This document shows, one piece after another, positions 7,926-15,653 of a DNA stretch of 64,000 bases (the first letter of the stretch is position 1; the number at the start of each line of letters is the position of its first letter). Position numbers and translations under genes: made by a program. Below the pieces are notes generated by a model. That model did not search any database, was not told the DNA's origin, and saw nothing but the letters and a program-made list of their open reading frames with translations. Source of the stretch: CAJWKT01 sp964465375 (lineage in GTDB: Bacteria; Pseudomonadota; Gammaproteobacteria; Steroidobacterales; Rariloculaceae); the NCBI GenBank assembly GCA_964465375.1, contig CAYXIJ010000005.1, positions 1-64,000 of the forward strand, in the 5' to 3' direction.

Positions 7926-9212
7926 TTAACTAACGGTTTGCTGGTTAGTTTTTTTGATAAAGTAAAGACTGAGTAAAATTGCAGGTAACCCCATGCAGGC
8001 AGCATAGATAAAGAAATTAAAATAACCCACAAGGTCAACAATAAATCCCGAGCCACCTGCTAAAAATTTTGCAGGTACTGTAGCTAACAAGAAAAGCAAG
8101 GCATACTGAGTCGCTGTAAAATTCTGGTTTGTTAATGAGGACAAATACGCAATTAGGGCGGTACCGGCTAATCCTTGGCTAAAATTATCTAATGTAATCG
8201 TAACAGTTAATGCCATCAGATCGTGGCCAATTATATCTAATACTGCAAAGGCAAGGTTAGTTAAACAAACTAAAATAGCGCCTACCAATAACGTTTTTAT
8301 TATATTAAATCTATAGACAAACAAACCCCCTGCGAATGCCCCCAAAAGAGTAATTATAATTCCGAATGCATTCGTTATGATGGCAACTTCTTCTTTCGTA
8401 AAACCCGTTTCGTTATAAAAGGGCATAGCCATAGGGCCTAAGACTATATCGCTAAAGCGATAGGTCACTACCAGCAGAATAATAAAAAATAATTGTCCCT
8501 CAAGACGTTTTGATAAATCCCCAAATGGCTCCAGGTATGACTCTTTAAACCAGAGTGCGGGCTCATTTACTATTGAAATATAGTCCCTTAAAACCCTTGT
8601 TGGTTCAGGTACTTTCTTCACCGTAAATAAGGCAATAGCAAGCATTAGAAAAGCAGCTACAGCGTATGCTGTAGACCAGTCAAAGAAACTAGCTATAAAA
8701 AAAGTTGCTACTTGGGAAATCATGAAGGCGACTCGCCATCCCCCTTGGTACATGGCGGTGGCTTCTCCAAGCTCTCTTTCATCTACTAACTCGATGCGCA
8801 TTGCATCTATACAAATGTCTTGGGTAGCGGAAGAAAAACCAACGGTTAATGCAAAAATTACCAGAATACCTAGGGATTCATTTGGATTCGAAGAAGCCAT
8901 TCCTAGAAGGGCGAAAGCGATGAAGATTTGACTAAGAATTAGCCAGCCTCTTCTCTGCCCCAGAAGATTTGAAAGTATGGGTAATCTAAATCTATCAATG
9001 AAAGGTGACCATACTGCCTTAAAGGAATATGTAAGAGTTATCCAAGACAATAGGCCTATAGTAGTTCTATTAATTCCAGATTCTGATAGCCAAAAATTTA
9101 AAGGGTCAATCAGCATGCCATAGGGTAGGCCTGCGCAAAAACCCAGAAAAAGAACAATAAACAATCTCGGCTGAAAATAGCCAAGCAGGGAATTTCTCCA
9201 CGATGCCATCAT
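7926..9212 (-). CDS. ampG: AmpG-like muropeptide permease (MFS)
   Basis: AmpG brings GlcNAc-anhydroMurNAc peptides from the periplasm into the cytoplasm during cell-wall recycling. The 428 residues show about twelve membrane segments. The N-terminal signature includes FLGFCAGLPYGMLIDPLNFWLSE, then GLLSWITLTYSFKAVWSPFIDR, QRRGWLILSQ and the TQDICIDAMRIE loop, all typical of the AmpG family. It is shorter than the 491-residue E. coli protein, which has extra C-terminal helices. The start is ATG at 9212, downstream of a GGAGGG. The assignment to AmpG among MFS proteins is by motif resemblance and is good but not certain. Confidence 0.85.
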   Translation of the reverse strand: MMASWRNSLLGYFQPRLFIVLFLGFCAGLPYGMLIDPLNFWLSESGINRTTIGLLSWITLTYSFKAVWSPFIDRFRLPILSNLLGQRRGWLILSQIFIAFALLGMASSNPNESLGILVIFALTVGFSSATQDICIDAMRIELVDERELGEATAMYQGGWRVAFMISQVATFFIASFFDWSTAYAVAAFLMLAIALFTVKKVPEPTRVLRDYISIVNEPALWFKESYLEPFGDLSKRLEGQLFFIILLVVTYRFSDIVLGPMAMPFYNETGFTKEEVAIITNAFGIIITLLGAFAGGLFVYRFNIIKTLLVGAILVCLTNLAFAVLDIIGHDLMALTVTITLDNFSQGLAGTALIAYLSSLTNQNFTATQYALLFLLATVPAKFLAGGSGFIVDLVGYFNFFIYAACMGLPAILLSLYFIKKTNQQTVS

Positions 9213-9307
9213 CTAGAAAATAAACCCTCCGGGCCTGCGTAGCACCATTATGGGAAACAAATACCTGGATCCTGTTAGGTGTCTATGACAAGTCAAATTT
9301 CTCTCCG

Positions 9308-10075
9308 TCAAAAATCATAATCAATCGTCAGCGGAGCATGATCCGAAAACCACTTTTTTTTGTAAATGGAAACATTTTGGACTTGCTCTCTAAGTTCCGG
9401 ACTTATGAGCTGATAGTCGATACGCCAGCCGACGTTCTTCTCCCGAGCCCGACCACGATTTGACCACCAGGTATACTGATCCGGGCCCTGATTGATAACC
9501 CTGAAGGCGTCAACAAACCCAATTTTCTCCAGCACGCGCTCCATCCAATCACGCTCCTCCGGAAGAAACCCTGAATTTTTTTGATTGGGCCGCCAGTTCC
9601 TCAAATCTATCGCCTTGTGAGCAATATTAAAATCACCACACAAAATGTACGGCAAGCGTCTACGGCGCAACTTAACCAGATGTTTTTCAAAACAATCAAG
9701 AAAACGGAACTTAGCCTGTTGACGTATCTCCCCTGACGAACCCGAAGGTAGATATACACTAACTACAGCAATGTTTTCAAAAATAGCTTCTAAATATCTA
9801 CCTTCAGCATCGAATTCCTCTTTACCTAGCCCTTTGATGACTTTTTTTGGCCTAGACCGGCTGTAGATAGCAACCCCACTGTAACCGGGTCGACGAGCTT
9901 CAAATAGAGTACGATGGAAGCCCTTTTGATGATATGCAGATTCTTGTAGCTGTGCCGCTTGGGCCTTGAGTTCCTGCACGCAGAGCACATCTGCCCGCTG
10001 CCTTGAAAACCACGAAAAAAAACCTTTTCGAGTCGCGGATCGTAGACCGTTCGCATTAAAACTAATAACTCTCAA
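9308..10075 (-). CDS. xthA: exodeoxyribonuclease III family protein (paralog 1)
   Basis: This is an endonuclease/exonuclease/phosphatase-fold AP endonuclease of the ExoIII/ExoA type, 255 residues. Visible catalytic blocks are FNANGLRSA (N-terminal Asn), VQELKAQ (metal-binding Glu35), YLPSG, CGDFNIAHKAIDLRN, WWSNRGRAREKNVGWRIDYQLIS and the C-terminal SDHAPL. It would cleave abasic sites in base-excision repair. It diverges from pyrE across about 70 bp, the same xthA/crc-pyrE style of pairing seen in pseudomonads. A Crc-type non-nuclease role is less likely because all catalytic blocks look intact. A second paralog lies at 59.3 kb. Confidence 0.92.
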   Translation of the reverse strand: MRVISFNANGLRSATRKGFFSWFSRQRADVLCVQELKAQAAQLQESAYHQKGFHRTLFEARRPGYSGVAIYSRSRPKKVIKGLGKEEFDAEGRYLEAIFENIAVVSVYLPSGSSGEIRQQAKFRFLDCFEKHLVKLRRRRLPYILCGDFNIAHKAIDLRNWRPNQKNSGFLPEERDWMERVLEKIGFVDAFRVINQGPDQYTWWSNRGRAREKNVGWRIDYQLISPELREQVQNVSIYKKKWFSDHAPLTIDYDF

Positions 10076-10143
10076 AATATATGTTTAACCGCCCCAAGTT
10101 AATAGGAGCGCTGTATCATACAGTAGAGACTTGGACGTTATTT

Positions 10144-10794
10144 ATGGAAACCTACAAAAAACAATTCTTGGAATTATCTCTAGAATTTGGCGCCCTGCAA
10201 TTTGGAGAATTTACTCTTAAATCAGGACGAGTCAGTCCTTATTTTTTTAATGCAGGACTTTTTGATACAGGTCAGGCGATCTCAAGACTGGGCCGATGCT
10301 ACGCATCTGCCTTAGCGGCCCTAGATTTGGAATACGACATGATTTTCGGACCTGCATACAAGGCAATTCCCTTAGTAGCGCTCACGGCATCTGCACTAGC
10401 CGAACAGCACGGCATGGATTGCCCTTTCGCCTACAATCGAAAGGAGGCAAAAGATCATGGAGAAGGTGGGGTAATCATTGGCGCACCCATAAAGGGTCGT
10501 GTCCTTATATTGGATGATGTAATAACCGCTGGAACAGCAATTAAAGAGACTGTCAGCATCATCCGTGGAGCTGGAGGCATTCCGTCAAGCATCATTGTAG
10601 CGCTTGACCGGGAGGAGGTGGGCAATAGCGGCCGCATGCCTGCAATCCAAGAACTTGAGGCAGAGTTGTCTGTGCCAATTCGAAGTGTTGTTTCACTTAG
10701 AGATTTAATAAATTACCTGAAGGCGGGTAGTGAGTTTTCAGAATATCTGCCTGCTGTTCAGGCCTACCAGAAACGTTATGGGTCTACCGCCTAG
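10144..10794 (+). CDS. pyrE: orotate phosphoribosyltransferase
   Basis: PyrE joins orotate and PRPP to make OMP in pyrimidine synthesis. An in-frame ATG exists at 10081, but the family N-terminus (KKQFLELSLEFG..KFGEFTLKSGR pattern) aligns with the ATG at 10144, giving 216 residues against 213 in E. coli. The SPYFFNAGLFDTG block follows, and the PRPP-binding motif LILDDVITAGTA is central. FAYNRKEAKDHGEGG supplies the catalytic Lys/Arg loop. No attenuator typical of rph-pyrE is visible, and rph is not adjacent. Confidence 0.96.
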   Translation: METYKKQFLELSLEFGALQFGEFTLKSGRVSPYFFNAGLFDTGQAISRLGRCYASALAALDLEYDMIFGPAYKAIPLVALTASALAEQHGMDCPFAYNRKEAKDHGEGGVIIGAPIKGRVLILDDVITAGTAIKETVSIIRGAGGIPSSIIVALDREEVGNSGRMPAIQELEAELSVPIRSVVSLRDLINYLKAGSEFSEYLPAVQAYQKRYGSTA

Positions 10795-10825
10795 ATTGTG
10801 TTACCTGATAAATAAAGGGGACCTG

Positions 10826-11284
10826 CTAAGTTCTGCCAGTATGACCGAAACCCTGCTTGCCCCGCGCACTTTCCGTAAATTCTTCCACCATTTCAAACTC
10901 TGCCTGAACTACCGGGACCACCACAAGCTGAGCAATACGTTCACCAGGTTGTATAGAGAAAGTTTTCGAACCTCTATTCCAACAAGAAATGAGCAATTCC
11001 CCCTGGTAATCTGAATCAATCAATCCCACTAGATTCCCGAGCACAATCCCGTGCTTATGGCCAAGCCCAGAGCGCGGCAAAATCATTGCGGCCAGCTTAG
11101 GATCCCCTAGGTAAATTGCCAAACCAGAAGGAATAAGTTCGCATGCGCCAGGCTTAAGCTCCAGAGGGCTTGCTATGCAAGCCCGCAAATCAACTCCTGC
11201 AGAACCCTCAGTTCCCCGCTCAGGAAGTGCAATCTTGTTCCCCAAGCGTTCATCTAGAATTTTGAGCTGAACTCTCCCGGCCAT
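10826..11284 (-). CDS. dut: dUTP diphosphatase
   Basis: Dut hydrolyses dUTP to dUMP and keeps uracil out of DNA. The five trimeric dUTPase motifs are visible in 152 residues: AGVDLRA, PRSGLGHKHG, GLIDSDYQGE, PGERIAQLV and the C-terminal GFGHTGR that closes on the nucleotide. Its ATG abuts the coaBC stop, so the two are translationally linked, the usual gammaproteobacterial arrangement. The tail converges on pyrE. Confidence 0.97.
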   Translation of the reverse strand: MAGRVQLKILDERLGNKIALPERGTEGSAGVDLRACIASPLELKPGACELIPSGLAIYLGDPKLAAMILPRSGLGHKHGIVLGNLVGLIDSDYQGELLISCWNRGSKTFSIQPGERIAQLVVVPVVQAEFEMVEEFTESARGKQGFGHTGRT

Positions 11285-12538
11285 TTAGGCTCGAGCAGCC
11301 TGAGAAGAGACACTTCTTTCCGTCCGAGCACTGTGATAATGCTCTGCGATAAGCCTGATGAGCCGGCGGGCCAGAACCAGCTTAGTGGCCTGCGCCAACT
11401 CTATCTGCCCACCGTGCCAAAGAACAGTCAAGGCATTGGTTTCCTGATCAAAACCGCAATCTGGTCCAACCCTATTTGCGGCGATCATATCTAGCCCCTT
11501 GTCATCGAGTTTTTTCTGTGCATGAGCCTTTACATCCTGGGTCTCTGCCGCAAAACCGACGGTAAAGGGACCATTCGTGATACTCGCAACCTCAGCTAAG
11601 GTATCCCGGGAACGCACCAGATCCAAGCTAATTTCCATGCTCTTGCGTTTAATTTTTTGGCTCGATGCTGCTTGTGGCCGATAATCGGAAACGGCCGCAC
11701 AGGCAATAAAAAGATCTATATCCTGAACGCGCTGCCAAACTTGCTCGTACATTTCTTCAGCCGTCTCCACACTTAAAACCTTGACACCGCTCGGTGGATC
11801 TAGTGCCACCGGACCGCTTACAAGAACCACTTCAGCCCCTGCCGCCTGTGCTGCAGAAGCTAACGCAAAACCCATTTTTCCTGAGCTTCGATTAGTAATG
11901 TAGCGAACCGGATCTATTGGCTCACGAGTCGGTCCCGCGGTTATGATGACCTTTGTATTTTTGAGTAACTGACTTGCCAATTTTTTGGGATCCTCAAAAA
12001 CTGCTTCAATTAACTGGGAAGGCTCCATCATGCGGCCAAGGCCTTCTTCTCCGCAAGCCTGCTTCCCTTCAGCGGGACCAATGATCCGCACTCCACGATT
12101 TGCAAGCAACTTCACATTTGCTTGAACCGCTGGGTGAGCCCACATCGCATTATTCATAGCTGGAGCTAAAAAAACTGGTGCCCTCGTAGCAAGACACAAG
12201 GTAGATAACAAGTCATGCGCTGACCCCGAAGCCAGACAACTAATACAGCTTGCAGTTGCAGGAGCAATCAATACGAGGTCTGCCCAACGGGCCAGTTCTA
12301 TGTGTCCCATGGCATTCTCAGCAGCCTCATCCCACAAATCATCCCTAATGCGACGGCCTGAGACAGCTTGCAATGAAAGTGGCGAAACGAATTTCCGAGC
12401 CTCTGAGCTCATAACCACTTGCACAAGACAACCGCGCTCGATAAGTCCCCTTACTATTTCTGGACTCTTATAAGCAGCAATTCCACTGGTTATGCCTAGC
12501 AAAATCCTTGGCCTGTGGGTTGTTTCAGAATTTGTCAT
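11285..12538 (-). CDS. coaBC: bifunctional phosphopantothenoylcysteine decarboxylase/synthetase
   Basis: CoaBC joins cysteine to 4'-phosphopantothenate and decarboxylates the product in CoA synthesis; coaD, a later step, is at 17.4 kb. The N-terminal CoaC flavoprotein half has the active-site His region HIELARWADL, the PAMNNAMW motif and the flap ACGEEGLGRM. The CoaB half starts near residue 188 with VIITAGPTREPIDPVRYITNRSSGKMG and has the KIKRKS lysine motif. At 417 residues it is normal for the family. It heads the coaBC-dut operon and diverges from rpmB. Confidence 0.96.
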   Translation of the reverse strand: MTNSETTHRPRILLGITSGIAAYKSPEIVRGLIERGCLVQVVMSSEARKFVSPLSLQAVSGRRIRDDLWDEAAENAMGHIELARWADLVLIAPATASCISCLASGSAHDLLSTLCLATRAPVFLAPAMNNAMWAHPAVQANVKLLANRGVRIIGPAEGKQACGEEGLGRMMEPSQLIEAVFEDPKKLASQLLKNTKVIITAGPTREPIDPVRYITNRSSGKMGFALASAAQAAGAEVVLVSGPVALDPPSGVKVLSVETAEEMYEQVWQRVQDIDLFIACAAVSDYRPQAASSQKIKRKSMEISLDLVRSRDTLAEVASITNGPFTVGFAAETQDVKAHAQKKLDDKGLDMIAANRVGPDCGFDQETNALTVLWHGGQIELAQATKLVLARRLIRLIAEHYHSARTERSVSSQAARA

Positions 12539-12758
12539 AGAAATACTTTTCTTATTAAAGAATACTGCGTCTACGGAACATTTTACACGACATGAACTAA
12601 TTTTCCTGCAAGGTCAGAAACTTAGCTCCACACACTGACTCAGTTAAGTGACTGTGTTTGCTCGCTAATATCTCTCAAGGCCCAGAGTGACAAGTCTTTT
12701 CATATGATGTTAACTGGTTCACGTGCGTACAACCTTAGCTTCTTTGGGTCAAGCCACC

Positions 12759-12787
12759 TTGCTCACTAACTGGTCAATGGGTATAGT
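12759..12787 (+). promoter_or_regulatory. predicted sigma-70 promoter of rpmB-rpmG
   Basis: A -35 element TTGCTC (12759-12764) and a -10 element TATAGT (12782-12787) are separated by exactly 17 nt, about 40 bp upstream of the rpmB ATG. This is the best promoter-like pair between the divergent coaBC and rpmB genes. It was identified by eye and not experimentally. Confidence 0.5.
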
Positions 12788-12826
12788 GCCCGCCTTCTTG
12801 TTCGGTACTCGTATTAGGATAGGAAC

Positions 12827-13063
12827 ATGTCTAGAGTCTGCCAAATCACCGGCAAACGCCCAATGTCAGGAAATAACGTTTCCCACGCCAATAACAGAAC
12901 TCGCAGACGCTTTCTGCCTAATCTGCATTCACAGCGCTTTTGGCTTGAAAGCGAAAAAAAATATATCAAACTTAGGATAAGTCACAAAGGTCTGCGCATC
13001 ATTGAGAAACTTGGTATAGAGAAGGTAGTAGAGGATCTGCGGGCCCGCGGGGAAAAGATCTGA
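12827..13063 (+). CDS. rpmB: 50S ribosomal protein L28
   Basis: L28 is a component of the large ribosomal subunit. The 78 residues begin MSRVCQITGKRPMSGNNVSHANNRTRRRF, the family signature, and end in a charged helix. It is followed 12 nt later by rpmG (L33), the standard gammaproteobacterial pair. radC, often found upstream of rpmB, is absent here. Confidence 0.98.
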   Translation: MSRVCQITGKRPMSGNNVSHANNRTRRRFLPNLHSQRFWLESEKKYIKLRISHKGLRIIEKLGIEKVVEDLRARGEKI

Positions 13064-13075
13064 AGGAAATAGGTC

Positions 13076-13231
13076 ATGCGAGAAAAAATAAGACTTATGT
13101 CAACAGCTGGTACCGGACATTACTACACTACTACCAAAAACCGGCGCCTTCACCCTGAAAAGATGGAGGTGAAGAAATACGATCCCAAAATCCGCAAACA
13201 CGTCGTATATAAAGAGACAAAAATCAAATAA
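13076..13231 (+). CDS. rpmG: 50S ribosomal protein L33
   Basis: A 51-residue frame starts with ATG at 13076, preceded by GAAGGAAATAGG. It reads MREKIRLMSTAGTGHYYTTT, then KNRRLHPEKMEVKKYDPKIR, the L33 pattern in which zinc cysteines are missing (the C-minus type). It is the second gene of the rpmB-rpmG transcript, and a hairpin with flanking A and T tracts follows directly. Confidence 0.97.
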   Translation: MREKIRLMSTAGTGHYYTTTKNRRLHPEKMEVKKYDPKIRKHVVYKETKIK

Positions 13232-13265
13232 AAAGGGCTCGGCTGTCTTCTCCGGTAGCCTTTTT
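13231..13265. terminator. bidirectional terminator-like hairpin after rpmG
   Basis: The sequence reads AAAAGGGCT, a GC-rich centre, then AGCCTTTTT, so the outer arms pair as AAAAGG-CT with AG-CCTTTT around a single bulged G. T-tracts result on both strands. It sits in the 66-bp space between the convergent rpmG and desaturase genes, so it could terminate both. The inner stem is imperfect. Confidence 0.55.
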
Positions 13266-13297
13266 ATAAAAGAGCGATGTTGAATTCTTTTCGAAGG

Positions 13298-14497
13298 CTA
13301 TGCTGTAGCAGGAATAGAGCGAAAAGATTGCAGATAAGAAGAAAATTCCTGAAGGCCTTTGTTCCCACTCGCCTCGGCCTTTGCGCACCAACTCCGAAAA
13401 TCTGCCAATAAGTTTTCATTACTGGAATGATTGCCTTCCCAGAGGTCCTTAAGCTCATTCCGAAACGATAGCACCATCTGAACACTCGGAGAACCCTCTA
13501 CAATCTCTAACAGCCGCTGCTTGGAAAGCTCATCCAGCATACTAGGATGCCAAGTCAGAAGCTTTTTAGTCTGTTTGATTACGCCGGAATTTTTTTGATC
13601 TGGATCACCCAAATCCCTTCTAAGTACAGGAAGAATGACGCTGTGGGTGTAGTGCCGTAACACGTGCATTCTGTTCACTATGATTGCCCTCAGCGCATCG
13701 ATGTCAGGAGCACTCGGCTCTACATTCATTTCCGGTATGGGGGCTACCCGTTTGATTTTGGCCAAACCCAGCGCAGAAAAAACCTTTAGGTGCAACCACC
13801 CCATATCTACTTCCCAGGGTCGCCAAGAAAATTTCGCTGAGCTAGGAAATGCATGATGGTTATTGTGAAGCTCTTCTCCCGCCACAAAAATCCCAATGGG
13901 CCAAAGATTTGTTGACACGTCATCGGTCTCGAAATTGCGGTAGCCCTTTGCATGGCACAAACCGTTAATAACCCCGGCCGCCAGCAAAGGCATGGTAATG
14001 AGCTGACAAGCCGTGACAATAATTCCAGGAGCCCCAAACAGAACTAAATTGATCAAGACCAATAAAAAAATTCCGCTAAACCGCAGTCGATAGACCTTGC
14101 GTTCTAGCCAGTCCTCCGGAGTACCTCGACCATATTTCTCACAAGTTTCGGGCTTTCTCGCTTCAGCTTGGTATAGCTCAGCTCCTTCCAACAAAACTTT
14201 TTTCAGCCCAAACATTCGGGGGCTATGTGGATCCCCCTCGCGCTCACACATCGCATGATGCTTCCGATGGACTGCCACCCATTCCTTGGTAGAGGCACCA
14301 GTATTCATCCATAGCCAAAAACGGAAAAAATGCCTAAGTGCCGGGTGAAGATCGACAGATCTGTGGGCCTGGTCCCGATGGTAGTAAAGAGTAATTCCTA
14401 TCATCGTAATATGCATGAAACCAAGTGTTGTCAGTACATAGCCCAACAAACTCAAGTCTAGCAAGCCATGCTGATATTCAAGTAGAAACTGCACCAT
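13298..14497 (-). CDS. membrane acyl-CoA delta-9-type fatty acid desaturase
   Basis: This is an integral-membrane di-iron desaturase that would introduce a cis double bond into saturated acyl chains. The three histidine boxes are HRDQAH (residues 40-45), HRKHH (77-81) and HNNHH (211-215), with the membrane segments spaced as in the stearoyl-CoA/DesC group. The C-terminal 150 residues are soluble and helical and make the protein (399 residues) longer than minimal desaturases, which resembles proteobacterial DesA3-like members. It stands alone. No FabA/FabB or DesT-like regulator is adjacent. Confidence 0.9.
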   Translation of the reverse strand: MVQFLLEYQHGLLDLSLLGYVLTTLGFMHITMIGITLYYHRDQAHRSVDLHPALRHFFRFWLWMNTGASTKEWVAVHRKHHAMCEREGDPHSPRMFGLKKVLLEGAELYQAEARKPETCEKYGRGTPEDWLERKVYRLRFSGIFLLVLINLVLFGAPGIIVTACQLITMPLLAAGVINGLCHAKGYRNFETDDVSTNLWPIGIFVAGEELHNNHHAFPSSAKFSWRPWEVDMGWLHLKVFSALGLAKIKRVAPIPEMNVEPSAPDIDALRAIIVNRMHVLRHYTHSVILPVLRRDLGDPDQKNSGVIKQTKKLLTWHPSMLDELSKQRLLEIVEGSPSVQMVLSFRNELKDLWEGNHSSNENLLADFRSWCAKAEASGNKGLQEFSSYLQSFRSIPATA

Positions 14498-14654
14498 TCA
14501 AAAACCCCCGTCTCCTGCGGCAGCGGCCAAACTATAGCTGATCCTGTGAATCTACTCCACGCTTATATGCCATTTTCCACAAGGATGACCATGGCATAGA
14601 TGCTCAAGCAACCGATACTTGGCCATTTATCCTTGTAGCGCTTAAGCTCGCACC

Positions 14655-15625
14655 ATGCCAGAGTTACCTGAAGTAGAAACCATTCGGCGCGGGCTTGAGC
14701 CTTTGATAGCCTATCAGTTCATATCGAATGTAGACGTTAGGGAGTGGCGCCTTCGGTGGCCGGTTACACGAAATCTTGCTGGGCTATTACGAGGCCAGCA
14801 AATATTACAACTCGGACGGAGAGCTAAATACCTACTCATCAAAACCAGTAACGGTACGCTGCTTGTGCACCTTGGTATGTCAGGGAGCCTCTTTTATTTG
14901 CCTTCCGTTACTCCATCAACTACTCACGATCACATTGATATTATCTTTCGTGGTGGCTCTTGTCTCCGCTTCAATGATCCACGGCGCTTTGGAAGTATTC
15001 ATTTCACCACTCAACCGAAATTACATCGACTACTGGCAAAACTCGGGCCCGAACCTCTGGAAAAAGATTTTTCTGCCAAATATTTGATTCATGTATCAAA
15101 AAATCGCCGAGTCGCTATCAAAAACCACCTCATGAATGGTCAAATTATTGCTGGCTTAGGCAATATTTATGCAACTGAAGCATTGTTTAGGGCAGGAATC
15201 CATCCTGCCCGGCACGCTGGACGGATATCTGCCGCGCGTTTTAGTAGACTCGTGCAGGTGATTCGTGAAGTTCTGAGTGAAGCGATTAGAAATGGAGGAA
15301 CTCCGCTAAAAGATTTTGTTGGATTTACTGCCTTGATCTTTAGGATAATAACTTATTTTAAGCCATTTAGGGTATTTTCTTCTATAAGTTTTTTATTACT
15401 CTCAATAGCTTTCTTTGTTTTTCTTTNNNNNNNNNNGAAGCTATTAGAAATGGAGGAACTACGCTAAAAGATTTTGTTGGAGGCGACGGACGACCGGGGT
15501 TCTTTCAACAGTCGCTCAATGTTTATGGTCGATTAGGTGAACCTTGTTTCACTTGCGGGGCACCTATTAAGCGTACTATCCAAAGTCAGCGCGCGAGTTA
15601 TTATTGCCCTCGCTGTCAACGGTGA
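14655..15625 (+). CDS. mutM: formamidopyrimidine-DNA glycosylase, interrupted by a scaffold gap and local duplication
   Basis: MutM excises 8-oxoguanine and nicks the AP site. The N-terminus MPELPEVETIRRGLEP carries the catalytic Pro2 and Glu3, and the body is normal to residue 223 (DFVG, ending 15323). Then come 103 bp of AT-rich foreign-looking sequence, ten Ns, and a second copy of the last 45 bp. After this the gene resumes with GDGRPGFFQQSLNVYG and the C-terminal zinc finger (PCFTCGAPIKR...YYCPRCQR), ending at 15625. Removing 15324-15481 restores an in-frame protein of exactly 270 residues, the family length. The break is therefore probably an assembly artefact and not a dead gene. Confidence 0.85.
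15279..15323 (+). repeat. 45-bp direct repeat inside mutM, copy 1
   Basis: This copy encodes EAIRNGGTPLKDFVG. It matches 15437-15481 at 43 of 45 positions; the differences are G to T at 15284/15442 and a C to A in the Pro/Thr codon. The two copies flank the AT-rich tail and the N run. Confidence 0.95.
15324..15426. other. AT-rich sequence that does not belong to mutM
   Basis: These 103 bp are far more AT-rich than the flanking mutM codons and would encode an unrelated hydrophobic tail in the mutM frame. They lie directly before the N run. The likeliest explanation is a chimeric contig end. An inserted element whose interior was not assembled is the alternative. Confidence 0.6.
15427..15436. 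other. assembly gap of ten Ns
   Basis: Ten unresolved bases join two contigs inside mutM. The size ten looks like a placeholder, so the true distance is unknown and may be negative (overlapping contigs). Confidence 0.98.
15437..15481 (+). repeat. 45-bp direct repeat inside mutM, copy 2
   Basis: This second copy starts immediately after the N run and continues into the real 3' end of mutM. See copy 1 at 15279-15323 for the two mismatches. Confidence 0.95.
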
Positions 15626-15653
15626 CAGCCTTGGCTTTAATCTTTAAGTCACC

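Noticed and set aside
12723..12980. 85-codon frame overlapping the rpmB start
   Set aside because: Most of it is rpmB in another frame, and the ribosomal protein is certain.
15279..15481. Transposon insertion in mutM
   Set aside because: No terminal inverted repeats or transposase are seen. The repeats differ at two positions, and an assembly overlap explains the picture more simply.
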